A stretch of 12,717 bases of DNA from Parcubacteria group bacterium CG11_big_fil_rev_8_21_14_0_20_39_14 (GCA_002787255.1 PCWD01000035.1:1-12717), one strand, 5' to 3'. Shown: positions 1 to 8,225, counted from the first letter of the stretch. The notes: generated from the sequence alone by a model not told the origin. Made by a program: numbers and translations.

Positions 1-37
1 ATTAAGTTTTCTCGCAGGGTAAATAAGGGAGAACAAA

Positions 38-2632
38 ATGAAAATTTATGTTGTGCCTTGGCCGCATTATGATCCCTGGTGGGAATTTGAACCTGAGGTT
101 GCTGAAAGGCTTGGCGCTAACAACATTAGAAAAGCTCTGGATATTATGGGGGAGAATTCTGAATTTAAGTATGCAATAGACCAGGTTTTTCTTTTGGATG
201 TTTTTAAAAAGTATTTTCCCAAAAGAGTTGAGGAGCTAAAAAGAAGGGTAAAAGAGGGTAGAATAGAACTGGTTTGCGGCGGATATGTTAACCCCGACCT
301 TAACTTGCCAAGCGGCGAGTCATTAATCCGGCAAATGTCTTTTTGTCAAAGAGTCTGGAAAAAGGAATTTGGGGTTAAATCCGAGTCGGCCGGAATAATG
401 GATAGTTTTGGCCAGTCAGCTCAGCTTCCCCAGATTTTCTCAAAATTGGGAATAAAGTATCATACTGCCAAACGCGGAGCTTCAAGGGAACTGCCCGCGG
501 TTTTTCTCTGGGAGGGCGTTGATGGCTCACAAATAATTTTTGACCGCCAGCCAAGAGGGCATCACGGAATTACTGCTTTTCCGCCCTTTTTCCGCATTTT
601 CAGCAGAGAAAATCCAAGCGAAAAACTGGAGAAAATAATACGAAAGACACCAGGAGTTAGATTTTTAGCAGCTCTTATTGCTCTATACTTGCCGGATTTT
701 ACCCTTTGGGCAACCACCAAAGGAAAAGTTTGGAGATTCAAAACCGCTCTAAAATACTTATCAAAAGTTTATCCCAATAGTATGGTTTTTATTCCCCATA
801 GTTTTGGGGCTGACGGAGCAATGCCGTTTGAGTGGATTGTTTTTCTTTGCAAAACTTATTCCCGGCTCAGCAAGGATGAAATGTTTATAAGCTCGCCTTC
901 GGAATTTTTTAAGAGCCTTGAAAACATCAGAGATGAACTGCCGGTTGTCGGGGGAGAACTTAATGGGCCCACGGAAAAAGATGGAGAACCGGCCGGAGCC
1001 CTGCCGGCCACCTGCAGCACAAGAATCAGAGTAAAGCAACAGGCCCGTCAGTCCGAAAGATTGCTTTACCTCGTTGAAATTTTGGAGACAATGAGATATT
1101 TAACCTGGGGAGAATATCGGGATTTAACCGAACTTTGGAAGCTTAAGCTTTCAACCGATTTCCATGATGGAATTTGCGGCTCTTTGACCGATGATAACTA
1201 TAATGTCCTGCAAGAAAAAGCTCGTCAGCTTCAAGAGGAGTGCCAAAAAATCATTCAGGCAGATTTGAAATCACTTTCCTTCCCGGAATCGGTTTTTAAT
1301 CCTCTTCCTTGGTCAAGAAAGGATTTAATTGAGCGAAATAGAAAACTGGAGTTGGCTGAAGCTGGTCCCGCGGGATTTTCACCAATTAAAATTTTAAAAC
1401 CAAAAGGAATTTATGGCTTCAATAAAGAGACCGAAGTTCTGTTTTCGCCTTTTTATAAAGTGACATGGGAAGACAATGACCTCAAGATTTATGAGCTTGT
1501 ACCAAAGGAAGGCGGCGGAATGAAAGCCGGAAAGAAGCTCACGGGAGGAAATTTCGCTCGTTTTCGACTCCAGAAGGAGAATGGCGACGCTTATTTTTGG
1601 GATGTTTCCGATTCCAGATGGGACAGGGTTGAATCAATAAAAGTAATTGAATGCAATGATTTTCGCTCAATCTTAGAGACTAAATCCGGAGTTGGGGGTC
1701 TGGAAATTTTGCAGCAAATTATTTTTTACCGCCACAATCCTCGGATTGATTTTAAGGTAAAGCTAAATAATCAGGAAAAAGACATTCGGCTTCAAGCCCA
1801 TTTAGCTTTGGCAGAAAAGCCCAGAGATATTACCTGGGAAATTCCAGCTGGTTTTCTCAAAGATGGAAAAAGTAGGGGTCAGGCAAAATGGCAGGAACTT
1901 TTTGGTCAGAAGTTCGCTTACTATGACAATATAAAATGTATTCAGAATTGGGTGTTTTTCCATCTAAAGAATGTTTACTCGGTCCCGTCTTTTGCGGCTT
2001 CCAAAAATCCCAACTCCCCAATCCGATTAGAAAAAATAGAAAATGGTATTGCTATTTTTAATGACGGTTTGCCGGAACACGAGTTCGTGGAAAATTCCTG
2101 CTTTATTACTCTTTTAAGATGTATAGGCAGAGTAGGCACCGAAGGAAGGGGAATTAGAAAGAAATTCAAGCCGGGCAATGTTCCCTGGCGAGCTGGCGCT
2201 CCCCATCGCATTCCTTTAGCCCAAGAACAGGGAGAGCATGAGTTTAGATATGCGCTCCTGCCCTGTCAGAGAGAAGATGTTGCAAGATATGCATATGAGT
2301 TTTTGTTCCCATTGATGTTTTGTCAGGGTGAGAGCGAAAATAAAAAGTTCTATTCCGGGCCTGTCAAAGAATTATTTTCTGTTTTTGATAAAAATGTTAT
2401 TCCCCTTGCCGTCAAAAAAGCCGAAGAAGAGAACGCAATAGTAATAAGACTTCTGGAAGCCGAAAAAAAAGACAGGAATGTTGAGATAAAATTTAGTTCC
2501 GGAGTTGAATTTAGAACTGCCAAATTAACCAATTTAATGGAGGAAGAAATTTCCAATTTGGTTATTAAAGACAATGCTGTAAGAATTCACTTCAAACCTC
2601 AAGAAATAGTTTCCTTACTTTTGAAAAAATAG
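38..2632 (+). CDS. GH38 family alpha-mannosidase, cytosolic
   Basis: The 864-residue protein is a complete glycoside hydrolase family 38 alpha-mannosidase, a retaining enzyme that uses a divalent metal (usually Zn) to hydrolyse alpha-mannosides. The family metal and catalytic residues are visible: His10 and Asp12 in HYDPWW (the HxD motif), Asp122 in GIMDSFGQ (the nucleophile position) and His376-Asp377 in FHDGICGS (equivalent to HHDAITGT). The N-terminal barrel spans roughly 1-280, the helical middle domain 300-415, and the C-terminal beta-sandwich region the remainder. Length fits bacterial and archaeal members (about 800-1000). There is no signal peptide, so it should act in the cytoplasm. 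The start is supported by a purine-rich AGGGAGA about 6 bases upstream of ATG and by the motif sitting right at the N-terminus. A terminator follows directly, so it is probably transcribed separately from the next gene. Exact linkage specificity cannot be read from sequence. Confidence 0.93.
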   Translation: MKIYVVPWPHYDPWWEFEPEVAERLGANNIRKALDIMGENSEFKYAIDQVFLLDVFKKYFPKRVEELKRRVKEGRIELVCGGYVNPDLNLPSGESLIRQMSFCQRVWKKEFGVKSESAGIMDSFGQSAQLPQIFSKLGIKYHTAKRGASRELPAVFLWEGVDGSQIIFDRQPRGHHGITAFPPFFRIFSRENPSEKLEKIIRKTPGVRFLAALIALYLPDFTLWATTKGKVWRFKTALKYLSKVYPNSMVFIPHSFGADGAMPFEWIVFLCKTYSRLSKDEMFISSPSEFFKSLENIRDELPVVGGELNGPTEKDGEPAGALPATCSTRIRVKQQARQSERLLYLVEILETMRYLTWGEYRDLTELWKLKLSTDFHDGICGSLTDDNYNVLQEKARQLQEECQKIIQADLKSLSFPESVFNPLPWSRKDLIERNRKLELAEAGPAGFSPIKILKPKGIYGFNKETEVLFSPFYKVTWEDNDLKIYELVPKEGGGMKAGKKLTGGNFARFRLQKENGDAYFWDVSDSRWDRVESIKVIECNDFRSILETKSGVGGLEILQQIIFYRHNPRIDFKVKLNNQEKDIRLQAHLALAEKPRDITWEIPAGFLKDGKSRGQAKWQELFGQKFAYYDNIKCIQNWVFFHLKNVYSVPSFAASKNPNSPIRLEKIENGIAIFNDGLPEHEFVENSCFITLLRCIGRVGTEGRGIRKKFKPGNVPWRAGAPHRIPLAQEQGEHEFRYALLPCQREDVARYAYEFLFPLMFCQGESENKKFYSGPVKELFSVFDKNVIPLAVKKAEEENAIVIRLLEAEKKDRNVEIKFSSGVEFRTAKLTNLMEEEISNLVIKDNAVRIHFKPQEIVSLLLKK

Positions 2633-2635
2633 AGT

Positions 2636-2667
2636 AAAAATCACCGCTTTAGACGGTGATTTTTTTT
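2636..2667 (+). terminator. Rho-independent terminator after the alpha-mannosidase
   Basis: An 11-bp stem (AAAAATCACCG paired with CGGTGATTTTT) with a 7-base loop runs into a T tract of eight. It begins 4 bases after the mannosidase stop codon. The A/T-flanked stem could work in both directions, but no gene converges here. Confidence 0.9.
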
Positions 2668-2773
2668 AAACAATCATTGCATCCGCGTCAAAGGATTTAA
2701 TCAGGCAAGTGAAAGCTTTATTTTTTTGGTAAAATGTATTATATATTATTTATGGTAGATAAAATCAACTTAT

Positions 2774-2826
2774 GCCCCGTTTAGAAACGAATTTGTTTCT
2801 AACGGGGCAAGGACTTTTAACGGGGT
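2774..2826. repeat. CCCCGTTAGA-family palindrome, intergenic copy
   Basis: GCCCCGTTTAGAAAC (2774-2788) pairs with GTTTCTAACGGGGC (2795-2808), with one unpaired base in the 5' arm, around a 6-base loop. A third, unpaired arm TTTTAACGGGGT (2815-2826) abuts the ATG of the next gene, so that gene has an unusual GGGG-type leader in place of a normal ribosome binding site. It is not followed by T residues, so it is not a standard terminator. The same arms recur at 3026-3095, 6404-6434 and 9469-9513, with a half copy at 8055-8065. Confidence 0.85.
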
Positions 2827-4335
2827 ATGGCTAATTATTTTTCAAATATTGAAAAAATAGAAAAAGCCGTCAAAGAAGGGGAAGGTTTTGATTATATAAT
2901 TATTGTTTCTTCCGACAAAAAGCAGGCTGATTTTTGGCAAAAACGCCTGAGCTGTTTTAAAAAAGAGATTTTCGGGAAAAATGCCGAAATAATTTCCCAA
3001 TACGAGGATTGGGGTGAGGGAGCTGGCCCCGTCAGAACTAAGTCGCCAAAGGCGACTGCCGTTCCGCCAATGGCGAAACGGACTTCTAACGGGGCTGGAC
3101 AGCTTTTGGGAACGCTTTACGCTTTTCAAAAAGCCAATCAAAATAAGAGACTGGAAAATGCTTTAAAGCAAGGGAAAAGCGTGGCTATATACCATACGGC
3201 CGGCAAGGGCAAAAGAATGGCTCCCCTGACTTTCAGCGAGGGAGGAAATAAATCGGCTATAAGATTGCCTAAAATTTTAAAAAATGGAGAATTGTTTACC
3301 ATTCTGGAAGCGGTAATTTTTCAGACTCAGGTATTTGCCAAAACCAGGCCCGGAAGACTTTGCGTGTTTTGGGGAGACCAAATTATTATTCCTTCGGAAA
3401 ACTTTGATTTTGAGCAGAAGTGTCATGGAGAAATTTTTGGAATAAAGGACAGGATTCCGACTCAGGAAAATATTTGGAAAAGAGATTGGCAGCCCTACGG
3501 ACTTTTGGCTTTGGCCCAAAATACAGGACCTTTGCAAAGAGAGAAGCTGTCCTGGGAAGAGTTTTGTAAATTAAAAAAAAGCATTGATTTAAAAAGCTTG
3601 AGCAAAAGTTTGGGATTTTTTTCCTGGTCCCAAGAATTTTTAAAAGCTCTTTTGGGTGAATTTGAAAATGAATTAAGGGAAAAAAATGAAAAACTGGATA
3701 CAGATTTTCATCTCTGGATGCCATTAACTTCTACAAAGGAAGAATTTTTAGAAAGAGGAGGAAATGGAAATTATTGGGAAAGAATAGATAGATTTAAAAA
3801 AAATCTCCCCATAACATTTTTCAGACGATCGTCAGAAAAGTGTTATAATTTGGTTTTAGATAAAGATTTGGGAAAAGATGCTTTTTGGTGGGACTTCGGT
3901 CAAATTTCCTTTTATCACAAGAATCTTTTAAAGGCATTGGAGAATTCTTTGGAGGGAAAGATTATGAGAAGATTTTTTAACATTGAAAAAACAAAAGATT
4001 CAATATTGGTTAATTCCAGAGTTGCCGGGAATATTAAAAACAGTCTTATTATAAATAGCGAAGTCAGAGATTTGAAGGCGGAGGGCGCAATTATTGTAAA
4101 TAGCAAGATTAATAATTTAATAAGCAAAAATGTTTTAGTTTATAATTTAAAAGATTTTAAGGACCTGGAGATTGGTTCCGGAACCGCGCTTTGCGGAATG
4201 GTTTTGAAAGATAAAAGAAAAATTGCCATAGAAACTCATTTAAAAAGAGACGGAAAGGAAGATTGGGAAAAAAGAATTTTAGACAACCCATATTCTTATA
4301 AAGAATTGGAAACTTTTTTAATACAAGACTGTTGA
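2827..4335 (+). CDS. Sugar nucleotidyltransferase-like protein, function unassigned
   Basis: The 502-residue protein has a GT-A nucleotidyltransferase signature, AGKGKRMAPLT at 125-135, continuing into GGNKSAIRLPK. This resembles the nucleotide-binding loop and following Lys region of NDP-sugar pyrophosphorylases. FWGDQ with Asp184 fits the metal-binding Asp. A C-terminal stretch (about 393-445) with repeated short turns (ILVNSRV, LIINSEV, IIVNSKI) looks like a short beta-helix, as in many pyrophosphorylases. I cannot name the substrate. The mannosidase and sugar-kinase neighbours make a hexose-1-phosphate (mannose or fucose type) plausible. Residues about 67-90 are encoded by a palindromic repeat insertion, absent from the logic of the fold and probably a surface loop. 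The start ATG directly follows a repeat arm and has no Shine-Dalgarno sequence. It ends in TGA. Confidence 0.75.
   Translation: MANYFSNIEKIEKAVKEGEGFDYIIIVSSDKKQADFWQKRLSCFKKEIFGKNAEIISQYEDWGEGAGPVRTKSPKATAVPPMAKRTSNGAGQLLGTLYAFQKANQNKRLENALKQGKSVAIYHTAGKGKRMAPLTFSEGGNKSAIRLPKILKNGELFTILEAVIFQTQVFAKTRPGRLCVFWGDQIIIPSENFDFEQKCHGEIFGIKDRIPTQENIWKRDWQPYGLLALAQNTGPLQREKLSWEEFCKLKKSIDLKSLSKSLGFFSWSQEFLKALLGEFENELREKNEKLDTDFHLWMPLTSTKEEFLERGGNGNYWERIDRFKKNLPITFFRRSSEKCYNLVLDKDLGKDAFWWDFGQISFYHKNLLKALENSLEGKIMRRFFNIEKTKDSILVNSRVAGNIKNSLIINSEVRDLKAEGAIIVNSKINNLISKNVLVYNLKDFKDLEIGSGTALCGMVLKDKRKIAIETHLKRDGKEDWEKRILDNPYSYKELETFLIQDC
3022..3098. repeat. Palindromic element inserted in frame in a coding region
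   Basis: An outer 12-base arm pair, GCCCCGTCAGAA (3026-3037) and TTCTAACGGGGC (3084-3095), has one non-Watson-Crick position. It encloses two hairpins: AGTCGCC-AAA-GGCGACT (3041-3057) and a CCGTT..CGCC / GGCG..AACGG stem (3059-3080). The RNA would fold as a three-way junction. GCTGG occurs at both edges (3022-3026 and 3094-3098). The distance between the copies is 72 bases, so the insertion adds exactly 24 codons and keeps the frame open. Removing it would rejoin WGEGAG to QLLGTL. Confidence 0.85.
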
Positions 4336-4354
4336 ACAATTTTTTTTCGCGTAG

Positions 4355-4476
4355 TTTAGCGTGTTGTTTTGCGTAGTTTAGCGATAAAAATGACTGAATC
4401 GTAAAACTTACGCTAAACCCCGAAGGAGACGCTTCGCGACCCTACGGGGCAGGCTCTACGCAAAACCACGCTAAAA
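4355..4476. repeat. Compound palindrome (TTTAGCGT type) before the ROK kinase
   Basis: An outer imperfect stem pairs TTTAGCGTG..TTTTGCGTAG (4355-4376) with CTACGCAAAACCACGCTAAA (4456-4475). Inside are a TTTAGCG/CGCTAAA hairpin (4377-4417) and a CCCCG..CGGGG hairpin (4418-4449) with an inner CGCTTCGCG. It fills most of the 162-base gap between the second and third genes. There is no T tract after it on the + strand, so I call it a repeat and not a terminator, although a T-rich run precedes it at 4341-4347. Confidence 0.75.
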
Positions 4477-4497
4477 TTCCTCAACGCTCTCAATATA

Positions 4498-5439
4498 GTG
4501 ATTAAAAATTCTAAAAAACTTGCTTTAGGGATAGACCTTGGCGGCACCAATATTGGAGCCGGGCTTGTTGATTTGACAGGAAAGATTTTAAAGAAAAAAA
4601 TTGAATTAACCCAAAAAGAACTCGGGCCCAAAAAAGTAATTAAGCGAATGATTGGAATGGCAGAAGAAATTTTGGGCAATCAAAAGGTCAGAGGAATAGG
4701 TATCGGGGCGCCCGGCCCCATTAAAAAAGGTCTGCTAATTTCTCCTTCTAATTTAGCGGGGTGGAAAAAGGTTGATATTATAACTCCGTTTAAAAAAGAA
4801 TTTTTTTGCAAAGTAATTTTAGATAACGATGCTAATGCCGCTGCCTTAGCGGAAAAAAAATTTGGAGCAGGCAAGGGAGCGCAAAATCTTATTTATTTGA
4901 CAATCAGCACGGGAATTGGCGGAGGAATCATAATTAACGGAGAGATTTATAAAGGATTTGGCAATGCCGGAGAATTGGGCCATATGATAATAGACAGAGA
5001 TTCTAAATTTCGCTGCGGCTGCGGAAATTATGGATGCCTTGAGGCTCTGGCTTCGGGAACCGGGATTGTTGATCTCTTCCGCGAGAGATTTAAAAAGAAC
5101 GGGGAATTAAATGAATTGAAAGAAATTACGGCAAAAGAGATTTTTAGAATGGCAAAAAAAGGCGATAAAGTTGCCGAAGAAGTGGTCAATCAAGCGCTGA
5201 CTGTTCTTGGGGTGGGAATAGTAAACTACATTCATATTTTTAATCCGGAGATGATTGTTCTTGGCGGAAGTATAGCCCTAAAGCGCAGAAAGCTCGTTTT
5301 TCCCTTTCTGAGAAAGTTTGTTAAAAAAATGGTGATGCCGGCTTTCAAAAACAATGTTAAAATTGTTCCGGCAAAACTTGGCAGCGAGGCTGGAATTATT
5401 GGCGCTGCCGCTTTGGCATTTGGCGCCGCAGACTCCTGA
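4498..5439 (+). CDS. ROK-family sugar kinase (glucokinase/mannokinase type)
   Basis: The 313-residue protein is a kinase-type ROK member: it phosphorylates a hexose, probably at O6, with ATP. The N-terminal phosphate loop is GIDLGGTN, the catalytic Asp lies in LDNDANAAA (Asp111), and the zinc site is His162 plus CGCGNYGC (Cys173, Cys175, Cys180). GGSIAL near the C-terminus belongs to the nucleotide site. There is no N-terminal helix-turn-helix, so it is an enzyme and not a ROK repressor. The GTG start at 4498 places the GIDLGGTN loop at the usual distance from the N-terminus. No Shine-Dalgarno sequence precedes it. Specificity for glucose, mannose or another hexose cannot be decided from sequence. 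The mannosidase upstream makes mannose a reasonable guess. It ends in TGA. Confidence 0.9.
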   Translation: MIKNSKKLALGIDLGGTNIGAGLVDLTGKILKKKIELTQKELGPKKVIKRMIGMAEEILGNQKVRGIGIGAPGPIKKGLLISPSNLAGWKKVDIITPFKKEFFCKVILDNDANAAALAEKKFGAGKGAQNLIYLTISTGIGGGIIINGEIYKGFGNAGELGHMIIDRDSKFRCGCGNYGCLEALASGTGIVDLFRERFKKNGELNELKEITAKEIFRMAKKGDKVAEEVVNQALTVLGVGIVNYIHIFNPEMIVLGGSIALKRRKLVFPFLRKFVKKMVMPAFKNNVKIVPAKLGSEAGIIGAAALAFGAADS

Positions 5440-5517
5440 TAGGGTTTTACTCATCGGCAATTTTTTGGTAGAATTAGATAAAATACTCTGCTTAAACCCT
5501 ACGAGTTTTCGCGAATT

Positions 5518-5582
5518 TTCGCGAATAGGGGCGGCCGGAAGGCAAGGGGCTTTCCCGGTATTAAGAAAGCCGCCCTCGCGAA
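5518..5582. repeat. Palindrome upstream of ppsA
   Basis: TTCGCGA..GGGGCGGC (5518-5535) pairs with GCCGCCCTCGCGAA (5569-5582). An alternative inner pairing, GGCTTTC (5548-5554) with GAAAGCC (5565-5571), overlaps the 3' arm, so two folds compete. TATATT (5593-5598) lies 9 bases before the ppsA ATG, but I see no -35 to go with it. Confidence 0.65.
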
Positions 5583-5607
5583 TCTATGCGAATATATTTT
5601 AATTAGT

Positions 5608-8055
5608 ATGCCCAAGTTTATTCTATGGTTTGAAGAAATTTCAAAAGGAGATGTTCCTTTGGTTGGCGGTAAAAATGCTTCTCTTGGCGAAATGTATCAA
5701 AGACTTTCGGAAAAGGGGGTTCAAGTGCCGCCCGGTTTTGCCATTACGGCCGAGGCTTATAAATATCTTTTAAGGGAAGGAAGGATTGAAAAGAAAATAA
5801 AAGAAATTTTAGCCGACCTGAATACTCACGATATAAAAAATTTAGAGGCGAGGGGCGAAAAAGTAAGAAAACTTATTGAAGAAACGCCTCTCCCAAAAGA
5901 TTTGGAAAAAGAAATTATTGAAGCTTATGAGAAACTTGGTAAAAGATTAGATATAGAAAATCCCGATGTGGCTGTTCGTTCTTCGGCAACAGCCGAAGAC
6001 CTCGCAGATGCTTCTTTTGCCGGCCAGCAGGAAACCTATTTGAATGTTGAGGGCAAAGAAGAGCTGATATATCGGGTTAAAATGGCTTTTGCCAGTCTTT
6101 TTACGAACCGCGCCATTTCTTACCGAGAAGATAAGGGGTTTGACCATTTTGATGTTTATCTATCAATTGCTGTCCAGAAAATGGTCAGGTCAGACCTTGC
6201 TTCCTCGGGTGTAATTTTTACCCTGGACACCGAAAGTGGTTTTCGGGATGTTGTTTATTTAACCGGTTCCTGGGGGCTCGGCGAGTTTATTGTTCAAGGA
6301 ACGGTGAATCCCGACCAATTTTATGTTTTTAAACCAACCCTAAAACTTGGGAAACAGGCGATTATTGATAAAATTTTGGGCGCCAAAGACAAAAAACTTA
6401 TTTACCCCGTTAGAAAATCACTTTCTAAGGGGGTTTACTCTAAAGAAATGGAAAAAACAAGAGAAGTCGGGACTTCCGAAGAGGAAAAAAGCAAATTTGT
6501 TTTAGATGACTATGAAATTTTAAAATTGGCTCAGTGGGCTTGCACTATTGAAGAGCATTACGAAAAGCCAATGGATATTGAGTGGGCAAAAGATGGCGAG
6601 ACCGGCGAACTTTTTATTGTTCAGGCAAGGCCGGAAACCGTTCACAGTCAAAAAAAGGAAAATGTTTTGGAAACTTATCATTTGGAAGAGCCGGTTGGCG
6701 GAGGAAAAATACTCTTGAGGGGCGAGGCGGTTGGAAATAAAATCGGACGGGGAGAAGTTAATGTAGTCCTGGAGACAGGCAAAATTTCCGAATTTAGACC
6801 GGGCAAAATTCTGGTAACCGATATGACCAATCCCGATTGGGAGCCAATAATGAAAATGGCTCAGGCGATAATAACCAACAGGGGCGGGAGAACATCCCAC
6901 TGCGCAATTGTTTCAAGGGAGCTCGGAATTCCTGCAGTAATCGGTACCAAAAATGCTACCTCTGTTTTGAAGTCTGGCCAAAAAGTAACAGTAGATTGTT
7001 CCGAGGGGGTGGGCAATGTTTATGAAGGACTTTTAAACTTTAGAATTGAGAAATTAAATTTAGCCGAAATCCCAAAAACCAGGACCAAAATAATGATGAA
7101 TGTCGGCATTCCAGAAAAAGCTTTTACCCAGGGACAGATTCCCTGCGACGGAGTGGGACTGGCAAGGGAAGAATTTATAATTAACTCTCACATCGGAATT
7201 CACCCTTTAGCCCTGATAAATTATAAGGAACTTAAAAAGTCAGCATCAGCCGATGAAAAAATAAAAAAATTAATTGAACAGCTTGATGAGAAAACCAAAG
7301 GCTGGGAAGATAAAAAGGAGTTTTTTATTGACAAGCTTGCCTGGGGGATTGCCCGAATCGGAGCCGCTTTTTGGCCAAATGAGGTAATTGTCCGTTTCTC
7401 GGATTTCAAAACAAACGAGTACATAAATTTGCTCGGCGGTGAATTTTACGAGCCAAAAGAATCAAATCCAATGCTCGGCTGGAGAGGGGCTTCAAGATAT
7501 TATGACCCGAAATTTAAAGAGGCATTCGGGCTTGAGTGTCGGGCAATTAAAAAAGTAAGAGAAGAAATGGGTATTGAAAATGTGGTGCCGGAGGTTCCTT
7601 TTTGCCGGACTCCTGAGGAGGGAAGAAAAGTTATTGAAACAATGAAAGAGCTTGATTTGGTCCAGGGCAAAAACGGATTAAAGGTTTATATGATGGTTGA
7701 AATTCCAAGCAATGCAATTTTAATGGAAGAATTTTGCAAAATATTTGATGGATTTTCCATTGGCTCCAATGATTTAACCCAATTAACTTTGGGTCTTGAT
7801 AGGGATTCCGAGCTGGTTTCCCATATTTACACTGAAAGAAATCAAGCCGTAAAGGATTTGATTAAAAAGGCAATAGAGGTTGCCCGAAAGCATAATAAGG
7901 ATATCGGCATCTGCGGACAGGCGCCTTCGGATTTTCCGGATTTTGCCGAATTTTTAGTTGAATGCGATATTTCCAGTATCTCTTTAAATCCCGATACCGT
8001 GATTAAAACCCGCTTGCGGATAGCCGAAAAAGAAAAAAAGCTTGGACGAATCTGA
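5608..8055 (+). CDS. ppsA: Phosphoenolpyruvate synthase (pyruvate, water dikinase)
   Basis: The enzyme makes phosphoenolpyruvate from pyruvate and ATP, releasing AMP and phosphate. It is the gluconeogenic entry step in a cell that otherwise depends on fermentation. The 815 residues are close to the family norm (about 790-800). The ATP-grasp domain covers about 1-350 (LVGGKNASLGEM, VAVRSSATAEDLADASFAGQ). The swivelling phosphohistidine domain has His431 in GGRTSHCAI. The TIM-barrel pyruvate/PEP domain ends with GSNDLTQLTLGLDRDS and the catalytic Cys769 in GICGQAPSD. The spacing from His to Cys and the N-terminal FILWFEEISK favour PEP synthase over pyruvate phosphate dikinase. Residues about 267-277 come from a palindromic repeat insertion inside the ATP-grasp domain. 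No ribosome binding site precedes the ATG; the preceding TTTTAATTAGT is AT-only apart from one G. Confidence 0.95.
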   Translation: MPKFILWFEEISKGDVPLVGGKNASLGEMYQRLSEKGVQVPPGFAITAEAYKYLLREGRIEKKIKEILADLNTHDIKNLEARGEKVRKLIEETPLPKDLEKEIIEAYEKLGKRLDIENPDVAVRSSATAEDLADASFAGQQETYLNVEGKEELIYRVKMAFASLFTNRAISYREDKGFDHFDVYLSIAVQKMVRSDLASSGVIFTLDTESGFRDVVYLTGSWGLGEFIVQGTVNPDQFYVFKPTLKLGKQAIIDKILGAKDKKLIYPVRKSLSKGVYSKEMEKTREVGTSEEEKSKFVLDDYEILKLAQWACTIEEHYEKPMDIEWAKDGETGELFIVQARPETVHSQKKENVLETYHLEEPVGGGKILLRGEAVGNKIGRGEVNVVLETGKISEFRPGKILVTDMTNPDWEPIMKMAQAIITNRGGRTSHCAIVSRELGIPAVIGTKNATSVLKSGQKVTVDCSEGVGNVYEGLLNFRIEKLNLAEIPKTRTKIMMNVGIPEKAFTQGQIPCDGVGLAREEFIINSHIGIHPLALINYKELKKSASADEKIKKLIEQLDEKTKGWEDKKEFFIDKLAWGIARIGAAFWPNEVIVRFSDFKTNEYINLLGGEFYEPKESNPMLGWRGASRYYDPKFKEAFGLECRAIKKVREEMGIENVVPEVPFCRTPEEGRKVIETMKELDLVQGKNGLKVYMMVEIPSNAILMEEFCKIFDGFSIGSNDLTQLTLGLDRDSELVSHIYTERNQAVKDLIKKAIEVARKHNKDIGICGQAPSDFPDFAEFLVECDISSISLNPDTVIKTRLRIAEKEKKLGRI
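6401..6438. repeat. Palindromic element inserted in frame in ppsA
   Basis: ACCCCGTTAGAAA (6404-6416) pairs with TTTCTAAGGGGGT (6422-6434), 12 of 13 positions, in the same sequence family as the intergenic palindromes. TTTAC flanks it on both sides (6401-6405 and 6434-6438). The offset is 33 bases, so the element adds 11 codons (PVRKSLSKGVY) without breaking the frame. Confidence 0.8.
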
Positions 8056-8066
8056 CCCCGTTAGAG
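8055..8066. repeat. Half copy of the CCCCGTTAGA repeat at the ppsA stop codon
   Basis: ACCCCGTTAGAG overlaps the last base of the ppsA stop codon. No matching TCTAACGGGG arm follows, so it is a solo arm or a remnant of a deleted copy. Confidence 0.55.
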
Positions 8067-8091
8067 GTCTGCCAATGTATTCTTCAAGGAA

Positions 8092-8129
8092 AAGGTCAAC
8101 TTTTTCGCGATCGCGAAAAAGTTGACCTT
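8092..8129. repeat. 38-bp perfect palindrome downstream of ppsA
   Basis: The left arm AAGGTCAACTTTTTCGCGA is the exact reverse complement of the right arm, with the axis in GCGATCGC. As RNA it would be a 17- to 19-bp hairpin with almost no loop. It lies 37 bases after the ppsA stop and could end transcription or protect the mRNA 3' end, but no T tract follows. As DNA it could form a cruciform or be a dimeric protein-binding site. Confidence 0.85.
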
Positions 8130-8155
8130 ACATTTTAGATGATTAATGCGGGAGA

Positions 8156-8183
8156 TTGACAATCTTTTTGGAAAGAGTAAACT
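8156..8183 (+). promoter_or_regulatory. Promoter P1 ahead of the tiny-ORF array
   Basis: A consensus -35 TTGACA (8156-8161) is followed after 16 bases by TAAACT (8178-8183). Transcription would start around 8190, only about 6 bases before the ATG of the first tiny ORF, giving an almost leaderless message. Confidence 0.65.
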
Positions 8184-8195
8184 AAAAAGTGGAAT

Positions 8196-8225
8196 ATGAA
8201 TGGCAGACCAAAACCAGGTTGGTAA
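8196..8225 (+). CDS. Tiny ORF 1 (9 codons, MNGRPKPGW)
   Basis: The ORF starts 12 bases after the -10 of P1 and ends TGG TAA. The stop is followed by AAATAAATATG, a context shared with tiny ORFs 2 and 3. A second ORF starts at once (8234-8284, MPSRATLNRALGKLKI). The peptide is Pro/Gly/Lys-rich and ends Pro-Gly-Trp. It has no known homolog that I recognise. Nine codons prove nothing alone; the support is promoter placement and repeated context. Confidence 0.35.
   Translation: MNGRPKPGW

Noticed and set aside
761..7424. Minus-strand ORFs opposite the four protein genes
   Set aside because: They are antisense to clear enzymes, are short, have no recognisable domains and lack initiation signals.
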